64,000 nucleotides of DNA from Epiperipatus broadwayi (taxonomy: Eukaryota; Onychophora; Udeonychophora; Euonychophora; Peripatidae): positions 2,024,413 through 2,088,412 of the forward strand of contig JAQFVV010012512.1 in assembly GCA_028023455.1 (NCBI GenBank). The letters are read 5' to 3'. Shown one piece after another: positions 13,031 through 26,639 of this stretch. The translations under genes and the position numbers were made by a program. Positions within the stretch are counted from its first letter, which is position 1, and every line of letters begins with the position of its first letter. The notes beneath the pieces are model-generated. The model had not been told where the DNA came from, ran no database searches, and saw only the letters and a list, made by a program, of their open reading frames with translations.

Positions 13031-13186
13031 AACATCACATGATCACCATCTCATACTAGCACATAATTGTTGTAAACAAAGGCAAAACTCTTTTCTCCAT
13101 ACAGTAGTGCCACCCTGTGCCTTCTGGCATCTATTGATTACTCTGGTTAGCACAGGGTGGCACTACTGTATGGAGAAAAGAGTTTT
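13031..13186. mobile_element. 156-bp palindromic element with 12-bp target duplication
   Basis: Flanked by GACAGTTAATTT at 13019-13030 and 13187-13198. The paralogous empty site in repeat R1 copy 1 reads GAGCCAGTTAATTTATTAGG near 1570. The internal hairpin pairs GGCAAAACTCTTTTCTCCAT with ATGGAGAAAAGAGTTTTG and CAGTAGTGCCACCCTGTG with CACAGGGTGGCACTACTG. A single-arm relative lies at 46970-47036 in the opposite orientation. No coding capacity. Confidence 0.75.
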
Positions 13187-13532
13187 GACAGTTAATTTAT
13201 TAGATAAAAATAGAAACATATTTTTCTTTAAATAAAATCAAAATTTTGGCAGGGTAAAGCCTATTAAAATGTGGGAATTTTTACATTTAATATTTAAAAG
13301 AACATTTATCTGCTCTCTGTTAACTGAGAAAAAAAAAGAATTCAGATGGAATATAAAAACAAAAGAATAAATTATAAATTTAACTACATAAAAGTAACTA
13401 TAAAGTTATTTAGTAAAAGAATTTCATTGCATAAAAAATAATTGAAACTAGATAATTAGCAATCTAATTAAAGATCTCTAATATATACAAATTATGTGAT
13501 CAGAAGAAATTTGGTTTTATTAAAATATAGTA

Positions 13533-14732
13533 CACCTGGGTCTCGTTTTACATGGTAGATAGGTTCCACAGAAAATCCGCATTAAAAAAATCACACAAAA
13601 ATAGACTTACCATGAAAAATAGGGGATAAAGTCTATAATTTTCAGAAATTGTATAAAAGCAAAGCAATAAGGAAAAATTACTTTAAAATTCACATTAAAA
13701 AAATAAGGAAATAAAGTAGGACTAATAAAAAATTTCAAATATTTGAAAAAAATTAATACAAGACAAACTTTTTTTACTTTTTTTATTAACTACAGTATTT
13801 AATTTTACATTTTTTCATAAATATTTTAATCATTATCACTATTTGACAATATGCGGTCATTTGTGATGTGATGTACTGTGGCTTCTCCTTAAACGAAGTC
13901 AAGAATCTCTCAGTACAACTAGCACCACTTTCAGTCTTGCACTGTGTTAATGGTTTTCTGTCAACAATGTAATCAGTGATTAAACTTTGAGATGATGATT
14001 TTACTAATTGTTTATAATGCTTGCATGATATCCAGGCATATAACTATTTAGCTCTCATTGGAATTTAAGAGGTCTTTCATTGCAGGAAACTCTCATATTT
14101 CAGCATTTTCTGATATTTTTCTATGTCTCACACATCAACATAAAATCTATGATTAACTGAGTTTTACTTATCAGAAATTAATAAATTTGTCTTTTTCTGT
14201 TTACTACTGAAATGTTCACATTTTGTTTCTATATTAAAACAATGAGATCACAATCAAAACAAAAAGATTATACATTATCATTAGAAAGATTATTTTCAGT
14301 TTACAAAATCAATAAAATCTTCATTATTTATTTTAAAAATCTAAAAGATTATTTATTTCTGTTATATCTAACATAATACACTTTAAAAGTTTAAAATTTT
14401 TGGATATTTATTGTGATATTTTATATGTAAGTATAAATCTATTATTATTTTCTCATTAGGATAAGTAGGTTATTTATATAGAAGCTAAGATTCTAAATAC
14501 AGCTTCATATCATATTCACATTAGCTGCAAATATAACATTATATTTTTAAAAAAGTATTTAAAGTCAAAATAAGTTATTAATTTAAATTTCTTGATATCT
14601 AATAAATATAGTGAAATATGAACTTCTTTATCGAATAAAAGAAAACCTGCATAAAAATATATTAAGAAGAAACATGAATTGCATAACTTCAAAATCACAT
14701 TAAAATAATCTGCATAAAACGAAGCCCAGGTA
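13533..14732. mobile_element. Tigger/pogo-like non-autonomous DNA transposon, copy A (1.2 kb)
   Basis: Ends are inverted repeats: ACCTGGGTCTCGTTTTACAT on the left and the reverse complement of ATAAAACGAAGCCCAGGT on the right. It is flanked by TA duplications (13531-13532 and 14733-14734). Repeat R1 copy 1 has the empty site TTTAGTATGTCCAACTG near 1905, which confirms precise insertion at TA. The subterminal stretch 'gataggttccacagaaaatccgc' is reminiscent of Tigger-type termini. No transposase reading frame is visible. Copy B is at 55656-56630. Confidence 0.8.
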
Positions 14733-15415
14733 TATGTCCAACTGATTAGATAACGAGTTCAATCAAATTGTAATAAAAACTTTAGAAGAGAGGATAAATT
14801 AATTAAAAAAATTGGAAAAGTAATTAATAACATTGGTGGTTGCAACAGATTGCAAAACTGCAAAAGCATTCTTCTGACAATTTTTGCTGTGAAAAGTCTG
14901 TAGAATTTGCTGAATTTTCTGTTAAGAGTCCATCATTTAGTTTGCTGATAAGTACATTATTCTGTTAAGCATTCTGCTGTCAGTTAATTATACAAAATTT
15001 CCAATTCATCAATCAGGAATATGTAGCAATATTCACGTACACATTAACACTACCATGCATTACTAAACCACATAGGGGTGTTCATTCAGGTTTCACTGCT
15101 TGTTTCCTTTGACATCTGATGCCTGACATGTAGTAATAGATCTTTATCTCCCATTGCTGAGATCCATGCCTGTAAATATAGATGTTATTGTGAACAAGAT
15201 TGATATGTGCCAACCCATTCTAGAGAAGCAAGCAGCTGCATAAATAAGCTATGAATGCCTGCTAATGAACTCTATTATTGTTGATGAGGAGAGGGATAAT
15301 CATTCTGAAAATGAAGCTGTAGAATGACTATAGTTTTTTATTTATATGTTGCTTTTTTAAAAATTGTAGACTTAATTTTAGTCTTTTATTTATGTGTGTG
15401 TGTATATATATATAT

Positions 15416-17074
15416 TGTACCGGATATATCCACAGAATCATCTTACTTACACTGTAAATTTTTTGGCTGGTTTCAAACTTCTTTATAATACATTTATAAT
15501 CTTATTGAATTATAAATCTTATGTGAACAAATCAGCACATTTGAGCAAAGTGGGAAATATTATTGATAGCTTTAACTATCAACAATACCCATGATCAGAT
15601 CATGGCTCACCTCAGCTGCTAAATTCAAACCCCTACTATCCAAACACTTTATTTATTTTGGAGTAAACCCCAGGTTCCAGCTAGTCTAAGACTAATGTAT
15701 TTGGACAGTAGGCTCATAATCCAGTGCTCGAAACATTTTCCTTAACTAGCTCTGTCTGATTTTTAATCATTCAACAACAACACATTGTTTCATAATAGTG
15801 GTGAAAGGAATTGATAAGAGAATTGGTAAAAAGAATTGACCGACAAAATAAGGCTTAAATTTAAAGACAATTTATTAACATTAATTATACTAAATTTAAA
15901 TATCTTTATAAATTTTAACTAACATAATAATGGTATTTTTATCATGCACATGTTTAACTCATACACTCACATATATAATAATAAATCATTAAATAGTATT
16001 TGAAACTTAAACACACATATCAATAGTTCATTTTATGTATGATGTAGAGGTCATATCCTTGACTCTTGGAGGATTCACATGAATGCAATGGCTACTGTAT
16101 AAATGAAAATAAAATATTTACCTAGGATTTTGAATGTAGATTTAGAACTTTGTTTTCTTCTTGGTTGCTGCTTCCATTATGAATATTTCCAGCTGGCTGG
16201 GACATTTTCTTGAGGAGTTTCATTATTATTCATGATTATTATTATTGGAGACAAATAGACATTGACAGAGATTCTTCAAGCTGTTACGAAGACATTATTT
16301 CATGGGCAGATCTTGCTGATCTTATTGGACTCAGGCTGGAGAAATACATATGTTCCCAAAAGCTGCTCAGCACTGCATTTCTGTTTCTGGATACATAATA
16401 TAAACTGCACTGTTATCTCTGGACTAGACTAGACTAAAAACTGCACGTCTGATAAAAATCTGGCTATTTATATATGCGAAGAGTTTTTGTTTTAATGTCC
16501 ACTGGCAATATGTGTTGTCGAAATTCCTTTAGTAGCTAATCCTTTTTAATCTTGTTGGGTATTTTAATTAGCAGCCATCACCAACATGTTGTTTTTATAA
16601 TTTTAATTAGTAGCCATCACTGTGTTTTTAAATATATTTCATTTTAATATTTATTTTCATGTGTTTTTCAATATGATTTTCATTTAGTTTATTTCAACAT
16701 TTATTTTGAACATTTAATATGCATATACTTATTACATTCGCATACACATATATAATTTATCTTAATAAACTCGAATGAAAAGAGATTTATATGTTAGATT
16801 TTTAATTATTTATAATAATAAAAACTCTTTAACTTCTTTTATGAAACTTTTAGTTTTTTCTACAGGAAAACTCCCCCTCCCCCCTTTAATTAATTAATTG
16901 TAAGTTTTATTTCAAGAACTCTTAAACTTTTAATTATTTATTTTAATGAATAATAATAATAAAAAAAAACTCTTTACTTCTTTTATAAACTTTTATGTTC
17001 TCTTTTATGAAAGACTTTTATTTTAATAATTTTTTTAGATAAAATTATTATGTGCCAATTTCAATATTGGTACA
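15416..17074 (-). repeat. 3' LTR of the gag-only retrotransposon (1.66 kb)
   Basis: Starts TGTACCGGATATATCC and ends ATATTGGTACA on the + strand, matching 20184-23588 end to end apart from indels. It lacks the 1.84-kb array found in the other LTR and so gives the empty site, AATTTATTAACATTAATTAT near 15860. A 62-codon open frame at 16210 recurs at 22778 in the other LTR but is simply shared LTR sequence. Confidence 0.8.
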
Positions 17075-17079
17075 TTGTA

Positions 17080-17091
17080 CCCCCCCCATTT
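17080..17091 (-). other. Polypurine tract
   Basis: On the minus strand, AAATGGGGGGGG lies 5 nt upstream of the 3' LTR start (TGTACCAATATTG). Position, composition and strand fit a plus-strand primer for retrotransposon DNA synthesis. Confidence 0.65.
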
Positions 17092-18425
17092 GTTTGAGAG
17101 TAAAATGTGTCATTTTTGACCATTTTATCTCTGACAACTTTAATTCTTAATTCTAAATATTATTATTTTTCTAAGTTTGCTTTTTAATATCTTTCACTTT
17201 TCATACTAAGGGCAATTCTTCAATTATGCTTTATTTTTTTCGATGCTGGCAACATTGCTTACAATGTTTTGAGTCCTGGATAGTGACCACTGTGACAAAC
17301 TAATTTTGTGGCACAGGGATCTTTTGGAAATGAGGCAGATGCAGATTTGCTGACTTATACTATGAAAAACAAAGCTTCATTTGCCGGGTTTCTACCGGAC
17401 TTGGAACAAGAAAGGGTCACGGTGAATGGCAGGAATTATCAACTGTCCATTTTCAACTTATGCTTTGGAAAATGAGGTACAAGATATGGGGATTCTTCTC
17501 TGAAGAACTGACTTGCAGCTTATGTTGGATTTTCCCAGTGTGCATTTTAAAAGAGGAATGATCCCTGCCAATCCATTACGGATACTAAGATCCAGTCAAC
17601 AGTTTTAAACTTAACCTTATCTAAAACTTATTTTAATACTACCCTCATTCCCTTAATTTCAAACCCTTAGAGACTCTTAATACAACTTAGATTGACTTTC
17701 TATTTTATTTATCAACATTACGATATTATTTTTAATTCACACAAACACTACTTATAATATTATCTTTAAACCATTACGAACATTATTTTACATATTTATT
17801 TAATCTTACAATACTATTCTAAACTATCACGGACATCAGTTCACATATTTATTTATATTATGATATTATTTTTTTTAAACCCATATGAACATTATCCATA
17901 TTTATTTATATTACAATATTATTTTTTTCTTAACTTCCTTATTTAACGTGTATATATTTAGAAAACTATTTTATTTTATTGCTCTTCATTATTATACAGA
18001 TATTTGACTTAACTTAATTACTTTAAACCATTTATTTACTTTCTTTTATTAACTTGGGTGTATTCCAAAAAAAAATCTTTTAGTTTATTACGAGTCATTC
18101 TTTCTTATTTTACTACGGATATACTGCACTTATTTATTTAACTTCCTTATTAATGTGTGTGTACTCAGAAAAACTATTTGACTATATTACGATTCATTCA
18201 TTATTATTCTACTAGAGATTTTTTTTTAACTTGATTATTTTAAACAATCTATTTACATCCTTTTATTAACTTACAGAATTCAAAACAAACTTTTATTTTA
18301 ACGTGTGTGTACTCAGAAAAAAAAACTTTTATTTTATGAAGTCTCCATTATTATTATTTGACAAAACAATTCATCATTTTATATAGCGAAATTCTAATTC
18401 AGGCTTTTCACTTAAGTCAAAATAA
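17092..18425. other. Non-coding internal part of the LTR element
   Basis: 1.3 kb between the gag relic and the polypurine tract, where an autonomous element would carry pol. No RT, protease or integrase motif is seen on either strand. It contains several variants of a phrase like TTTATTTATATTACAATATTATTTTT (about 17700-17930), giving a loosely repetitive texture. Confidence 0.5.
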
Positions 18426-19778
18426 TTATATTAAACTCATAGTCCATTTCCGCTCCTTTTTGTTTCTTTTGTTTATTTTATTATTCCGCCCAATTAACTG
18501 ACAATTATGTTTAGTCAGGTGGCTCCCGTTATGTACATTCTGATCATTATACTGATCTATTTTCCTATATCTATCTATAGGCTCCCGAACCAAATTTTCA
18601 CAATCCACTCAGGTCAGAAAGTCTACCATTTCTTCCACCTTCTGACCATTGCTACTTAGCATCATTTGCTGCACAGGCAGTGGCATGTTGTGTCAGATTG
18701 TCCTTATGATTTGGTCATCCAACACCTGGAAATGCCATTAAAGCCTTGAGTTTTTCCACCTGTTTTAAAAAAAATGCATGAGAGTTTCTCCATGGATGCT
18801 GGGTTATCTTTCTTTAGATACCTTACAGAATATGCCATCCTGTTGTGCTTCACTCCAAAAATTCTTATGATAACATTCCTATACTCCTCAAATGTTCATG
18901 GTTTAGCATACTGGGTGTGCCACCAATCCAAGGCTGTTCCTTGAAGGTGACTGCTAGCAAGTGTACCTCTTTATCCCCTTCTTGCCACTCTTGTATTTGA
19001 AACAAACCAGTTAGGCTCTCCAAATGTTTTAATGGACTCTCTCCTGCTTCAGCCTTGAATGTCACGATACTAAATTTTTCCTCCAAGAATCTTTTGGTCG
19101 GTCCCTCCAGCTTATTCTCCCTATCATAACTCTTATATTTATGCTCCATTTAGTCTGTCTTATACTCTAAACCCTTAGTTATATCTATACATATTTTTTT
19201 TACTACTGACTTCAAAATATCACCGCTTTCCACTATATCGAAAGATGCCCTTTCTATTTTTTCTCTCATCAATTCTACATTCTATTTCACTCTGAATGCC
19301 TTCATTTTTAACAAACTTAATTCTTCCTGCATTGTTCTAGCTATACTTCCTGGAATGTCTCTTCTATCTGTATTATTTTCATTTCTAAATTATTATACCT
19401 AATGCTACCTTGCTCTAATTCAGCTCTCATTTTCTTTATGCTTTTTTCTACTATCACCCTTTCCTGACTTTATTCATTCAAATCTTTCTCTATGGCTTCT
19501 ATGGCTACATGATTTGTCTCTACTTCCTCCATTATTTCACCCCTCATTTTCCTAATTTCACTAATTTCCATTCTAAGTTCATTAATTTCTCATTTGACCT
19601 GACTAATTTTTTCCTTCAGCTCTAGCTGGCTTTGTTTGATTTCTCGTATTTCTGCTTTAAACTCTTGCATCATATTCATCATCATTTTCATCATCATTCA
19701 TGTCTCAGATACTTCTTCTTTCTCTTTTTCCACTAACTGTGGATTTTTAAAATATATTGGGCTTTCTTCTGGCTCCAT
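18426..19778 (-). pseudogene. Decayed gag of the LTR element
   Basis: Reading on the minus strand from an ATG at 19778 (MEPEESPIYFKNPQLVEKEK), the frame runs with several stops through a Glu/Lys-rich coiled-coil region to about 19200. A continuous 94-codon stretch follows (19149 to 18865) containing FLEEKFSIVTFKAEAG, LKHLESLTGLFQIQEWQEGD and KEVHLLAVTF. This resembles the capsid N-terminus of Ty3/gypsy-type Gag (HL..L...F.IQ.W...DK..HL...F). A further stretch contains HPWRNSHAFFLKQVEKLKAL, and the basic tail ends at 18426. The ATG lies about 380 nt after the primer binding site, a normal leader length. No zinc knuckle was recognised. Stops and frameshifts make it non-functional as it stands. 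Confidence 0.65.
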
Positions 19779-20157
19779 TGTTTATTAATAGTTATGCTAT
19801 TACTTTTTATTTTTATTTTAAATTATCTTTTGCATTAACAACTCTAATATTATTATTGTTTATTTTTCTTACTAAGATGGAAACACATGCTGACTCCACC
19901 TCCTTTGTCCATTTTTCTCTACCATTTCTAACACTTTAGCTCCACCCAAAATATCAACTGTCTCTGATTTAACAGAATGATTTATTTTAACCAACATAAA
20001 TAGCATGAATCTCTTTTCATTTAAAGAAGAAAAAAAGGTTGCGATCAATTATTTTTTTTTTAAAGTTAAACCACTTTAAATATGTAATTTAGATTTTCTT
20101 TAAGGTTTTTATTTTTAAACAAGAAACAAAGTATTTAATTAACTGTCATTTATGACA

Positions 20158-20178
20158 GGTTCGATCCACGTTGGTCCA
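20158..20178 (-). other. Primer binding site resembling tRNA-Lys
   Basis: The minus strand reads TGGACCAACGTGGATCGAAC starting 5 nt after the 5' LTR. Compared with the complement of the common tRNA-Lys 3' end (TGGCGCCCAACGTGGGGCTC...), it matches if a few bases have been lost at two places. The + strand reads like a T-arm plus acceptor (GGTTCGATCCACGTTGG) ending in CCA. The tRNA assignment comes from memory of the tRNA family, not a search. Confidence 0.6.
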
Positions 20179-20183
20179 CTATT

Positions 20184-23100
20184 TGTACCAGATCTATCCA
20201 CAGAATCATCTTACTTACACTGTAAATGTTTTGGCTAGTTTCAAACTTATATATAATACATTTATAATCTTATTGAATTATAAATGTTACGTGAACAAAC
20301 TGGCATGTTCGAGCAAAGTGGGAAATATTATTGATAGCTTTAACTATCAACAATACCCACAATTAGATCTTGCCCCATCTTGGCTGCTAAATTCAAACCT
20401 CTACTATCCAAACACTTTATTTGTTTCAGAGTAAACCCCGGGCATCAGCTCATCTAAGACTAACATATTCAGACAGTAGGCTCATAATCCAGTGCTTGAA
20501 ACATTTCCCTTAACTAACTCTGTCTGAAAGTGGTGAAAGGAATTGATAAGAGAATTGGTAAAAAGAATTGACCGACAAAATAAGGCTTAAATTTAAAGAC
20601 AATTTATTAATTATATAATAGACAGGGTATGAGCACAGACTTTCACATAACCCACCACTCTCCACACTATCTCATAACACTGATACACCTGAACACACAT
20701 ATGTCAAAAAGATAAATAATCACCAATATACGTATTTCATGCTAAACCAGCAATCATCTGTTGGTCCAGATTACCATCTCTACACATATATGCTACAAGT
20801 GCTCAGATATATATTAAGATAGCAAATCCTCCTACTTTAATGGACAGGCTTCAATCTTCTCCACACTCCAACTCTTCAACTGTCCATCCAATTGAAAATC
20901 TGATGATGGAACACTCAAAGACCAATCTGAAACTGAGATTATTGTCACACCCATGTTGACCTAAGGTCAATCTGACCCCTCATGTACAGGACATAATCCA
21001 TTAGATACATATATAAAGGATAGGCAGACATCTGTAATATGTAATAGCTAAAATACACAGGCTAATATATACCTGTGTCTATATATGTAATAGACAGGGT
21101 ATGAGCACAGACTTTTACATAACTCACCACTCTCCACACTATCTCATAACACTGATACACCTGAACACACATGTGTTAAAAAGATAAATAATCACCAATA
21201 TATGTATTTCATGCTAAACCAGCAATCATCAGTTGGTCCAGATTACCATCTCTACACATATATGATACAAATGTTCAGATATATATTAAGATAGCAAATC
21301 CTCCTACTTTAATGGACAGGCTTCAATCTACTCCACTGATGATTGCTGGTTTAGCATGAAATATGTATATTGGTGATTATTTATCTTTTTGACATATGTG
21401 TGTTCAGGTGTATCAGTGTTATGAGATAGTGTGGAAAGTGGTGGATTATGTGAAAGTCTGTGCTCATACCCTGTCTGTTACATATATAGACACAGGTATA
21501 TATTAGCCTGTGTATTTCAGCTATTATATATTAGAGATGTCTGCCTATCCCTTGTATGTGTATTTAATGGATTATGTCCTGTACATAAGGGATCAGATTG
21601 ACCTTAGGTCAACATGGGTGTGACAATAATCTCAGCCTCAGGGTGGCCTTTGTGCATTCCATCATCAGATTTTCAATTGGATGGACAGTTGAAGAGTAGG
21701 AGTGTGGAGTAGATTGAAACCTGTCCATTAAAGTAGGAGGATTTGCTATCTTAATATATATCTGAGCACTTGTAGCATATATGTGTAGAGATGGTAATCT
21801 GGACCAACTGATGATTGCTGATTTAGCATGAAATATGTGTATTGGTGATTATTTATCTTTTCGACATATGTGTGTTCAGGTGTATAGTGTTATGAGATAG
21901 TGTGGAGAGTGGTGGGTTATGTGAAAGTGTGCTCATACCCTGTCTATTACATATATAGACTCAGGTATATATTAGCCTGTGTATTTCAGCGATTACATAT
22001 TATCTCTTCTATATGTATCTAATGCATTATGTCCTGTACATGAGGGGTCAGATTGATCTTAGGTCAACATGGGTGTGACAATAATCTCGGCCTCAGGGTG
22101 GCCTTTGAGCATTCCATCATCAGATTTTCAATTGGATGGACAGTTGAAGAGTTGGAGTGTGGAGTAGATTGAAGCCTGTCCATTAAAGTAGGAGGATTTG
22201 CTATCTTAATATATATCTGAGTGCTTGTAGCGTATATAGAGATGGTAATCTGGACCAACTGATGATTGCTGGTTTAGCATGAAATGCATATATTGGTGAT
22301 TATTTATCTTTTCGACATATGTGTGTTCAGGTGTATCAGTGTTATGAGATAGTGTGGAGAGTGGTGGGTTATGTGAAAGTCTATGCTCATACCCTGTCTA
22401 TTACATATATAGACACAGGTATATATTAGCCTGTGTATTTCAGCTATAACATTAATTATACTAAATTTAAATATCTATAAATTTTAACTAACATAATAGT
22501 GGTAATTTTATCATGCACTATTTAACTCATACACTCACATATATAATAATAAATCATTAAATAGTATTTGAAACTTAAACACACATATCAATAGTTCATT
22601 TTATGTATTATATAGAGTTCATATCCTTGACTCTCAGAGGATTCACACGAATGCAATGGCTACTGTATAAATGAAAATAAAATATTTACCTAGGATTTTG
22701 AATGTAGATTTAGAACTTTGTTTTCTTCTTGGTTGCTGCTTCCATTATGAATATTTCCAGCTGGCTGGGACGTTTTCTTGAGGAGTTTCATTATTATTCA
22801 TGATTATTATTATTGGAGACAATTAGACATTGATGGAGATTCTTCAAGCTGTTCTGAAGACATTATTTCACAGGCAGATCTTGCTGATCTTATTGGACAG
22901 GCTGGAGAAAGACATATGTTCCCAAAAGCTGCTCAGCACTGCATTTCTGTTTCTGGATACATAATATAAGCTGCACTGTTATCTCTGGACTAGACTAGAG
23001 TAAAAACTGCATGTCCAATAAAAATCTGGCTATTTATATATGCGAAGTGTTTTTGTTTTAATGTCCACCGGCAATATATGTTGTCGAAATTTCTTTAATA

Positions 23101-23585
23101 GCTAATCCTTTTTAATCTTGTTGTTGGGTATTTCAATTAGCAGCCATCACAAACATGTTATTTTTATAATTTTAATTAGTAGCCATCGCTGTGTTCTTAA
23201 ATATATTTCATTTTAATATTTATTTTCATGTGTTTTTCAATATGATTTTCATTTAGTTCATTTCAACATTTATTTTTAACATTTCGTAGGCATATACTTA
23301 TTACATTCACACACACATATATAATTTATCCTAATAAACTTGAATGAAAAGAGATTTATATTTTAGATTTTTAATTATTTATAATAATAAAAACTCTTTA
23401 ACTTCTTTTATGAAACTTTTAGTTTTTTCTATAGGAAAACTCCCCTCCCCCCTTTTAATTAATTGTAAGTTTTATTTCAAGAAAACTCTTTACTTCTTTT
23501 ATAAACTTTTGTTTTCTTTTATGAAAGTCTTATATTTTAATAATTTTTTTAGATAAAATTATTATGTGCCAATTTCAATATTGGT

Positions 23586-23588
<3 letters not shown>
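20184..23588 (-). repeat. 5' LTR of the gag-only retrotransposon, with nested insertion
   Basis: Matches the 3' LTR: TGTACCAGATCTATCC at the left and ATATTGGTACA at the right on the + strand. It is interrupted at 20611-22450 by an array of inverted 480-bp units; without these it would be about 1.57 kb. It is followed on the right by a long (AT)n tract at 23589-23616. Confidence 0.8.
20611..22450. repeat. Array of inverted ~480-bp units nested in an LTR
   Basis: One unit runs forward (about 20613-21083) and a truncated second forward copy follows (21084-21335). The orientation then flips: a partial reversed unit (21336-21475) and two full reversed units (about 21476-21955 and 21956-22440). 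Landmarks in each unit include TAGACAGGGTATGAGCACAG, CTGAACACACATATGTC, GCTAAACCAGCAATCATC and GACCTAAGGTCAATCTGA or their complements. The units are very similar, so the array is younger than the LTR element that hosts it. Diverged relatives occur at 46285-46500 and 63185-63780. No coding capacity was found. Confidence 0.8.
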
Positions 23589-25368
<1,780 letters not shown>

Positions 25369-25509
25369 AATTATTTATAAAAGAAGTCTTGGAAGTAGAA
25401 GATAAATGGTGTCCCTTATACAACAAAGGAGACATTGATGGTCTTCAAAATCTCTTTGGGGAATCTTTCTATTATATTGAGCATGAGAAATTTTTTATGA
25501 AATCAACAG
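25369..25509 (+). CDS. NTF2-like/SnoaL-like protein, internal exon A
   Basis: The 141-nt exon lies between a strong acceptor (poly-T then CAG at 25366-25368) and donor G|GTAAGC (25510). It starts with two bases completing a codon from an upstream exon, and encodes LFIKEVLEVEDKWCPLYNK then GDIDGLQNLFGESFYYIEHE and FFMKST, ending in phase 1. The 'W...YNKGDIDGL..LF' pattern is typical of the first helices of small NTF2-fold proteins (SnoaL/DUF4440 group), which bind small ligands or act as enzymes or adaptors; the role of this one cannot be told. The phase matches the next exon (47372) exactly, after an intron of about 21.9 kb. No signal peptide or membrane segment is visible in this part. The start of the protein is upstream and not established. 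Confidence 0.75.
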
Positions 25510-25530
25510 GTAAGCTATATATATATAAAA

Positions 25531-25835
25531 TTTTTAGGACTAAACTGTGTGTTATTTTGCATTACAAACTGATATTTCAATAAACTAGCATCCACCATTG
25601 TCAAGGTTAACTTTTGAAAAAAAAAATTGTTAGATCTCAAACAGTAATGTGACTGAGTGTGAGATGAGAAATGAGATTCAACTTGAAGTAGTTCAGCATT
25701 CACAACATGAGGCTTATCAAAATGTTTATTTCCCTCAGTTTTTTTCTTTCAAAAGTTAACCTTGACAATGGCAGATGCTAGTTCATCAAAATATCGCTTT
25801 GTAATGCAAAATAAAACACAGTTTAGTCCCAAAAA
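25531..25835. repeat. MITE with ~85-bp terminal inverted repeats in intron
   Basis: The left end, TTTTTAGGACTAAACTGTGT, pairs with the right end, ACAGTTTAGTCCCAAAAA. Pairing continues through GTTATTTTGCATTAC, CTAGCATC.. and AAGGTTAACTTTTGAAA. The internal part is unpaired. It sits only about 20 bp downstream of the exon A donor. Confidence 0.8.
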
Positions 25836-26639
25836 TAATAATTTATCTATATCATACAACTGTAAAAATATTATACATATATAATTGAAAGTGTGAGCAA
25901 ATTAAAAAAAAATGGATTCTTAGTGAAACAGAAACAAAAAAATATGTATGTATCTGTTTATATATATGGATTAGAAAAAATTTTAAACTAGAAGTTATTC
26001 TATGTATCTGTATTATTAATCTCTCTATTCTTTTATCTATATTAAAGAATTGGAAAATTATACTGAGCGTTTTGTTAATATATCTGATCATTTTTGACAA
26101 GCAAAAGTGGTAATGTATAGTTAAATAAAATAGTAGATAGAAATTCAGCATTTTGATATCACTGTTATGTAATTCAGCCTCAAATTTTCTTCCAAAATTT
26201 GAAATTACATTTATTTAATTTGTAAAGATCCACAGAATATTCATTAGGAATATAATAAATACTATCATCAGAAATTGCAAATACTAAATCACTGTATTTT
26301 AATCAGGAGATATTCTCAAAAGATCATTGTAAAATTTCTTAATTTATGGGTTTATTTTTTTAAAACTTGATACACATCTAATGTAAATTATTCCTTGCCA
26401 CTTAAAATGACACTAGAAGAATGGATTTATTTGATCATAGATTTTTGTTGCTTTTAATAAAACTATATATTATTGGTTCTTCCCTAAATGCTATTTGTCA
26501 AATCATCTTTTCTGGCAGTGAATGCTATTAGATTGCAGTCTCTATTACTATAATTATTTGGAATCATAATTCTTGATTTTTGTTTAGCTACATAATGATT
26601 TTTCTCTCTATATATAGAATATATAGAAATAAAATGAAT
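25836..26639. other. Intron sequence, nothing recognised
   Basis: AT-rich intronic DNA with no coding signal, inverted repeat or known element seen. Confidence 0.45.

Larger units (their letters stand above)
12918..15325. repeat. Dispersed repeat R1, copy 2 (interrupted by two insertions)
   Basis: Colinear with 1471-2512. The alignment is interrupted at 13031-13186 and at 13533-14732, where transposons were inserted after the two copies separated. After removing those, the remaining 1.05 kb matches copy 1 with frequent substitutions. Confidence 0.75.
15416..23588 (-). mobile_element. Gag-only LTR retrotransposon (TR-GAG-like), minus strand
   Basis: Two direct long repeats, 15416-17074 and 20184-23588 (the latter enlarged by an insertion), begin TGTACC and end GGTACA on the + strand and flank a 3.1-kb internal region. 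Read on the minus strand, the order is 5' LTR (20184-23588), primer binding site (20158-20178), decayed gag (19778 to 18426), about 1.3 kb without coding, polypurine tract (17080-17091), 3' LTR (15416-17074). No protease, reverse transcriptase or integrase is present, so the element depended on a relative for mobility. Both outer flanks are TA microsatellite, so the target duplication cannot be resolved. The LTRs differ by many substitutions and a 36-bp indel (about 15755-15790), so the insertion is old. LTR boundaries, PBS and PPT all agree on orientation. Confidence 0.8.

Noticed and set aside
16210-16398. Open frame shared with 22778-22969 that begins with the same peptide
   Set aside because: Both lie at the same position of the two LTRs; conservation reflects LTR duplication, not a gene. 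The frames end differently.
20611-22450. CRISPR-like or satellite array
   Set aside because: Units are about 480 bp, few, and in both orientations, without spacers.
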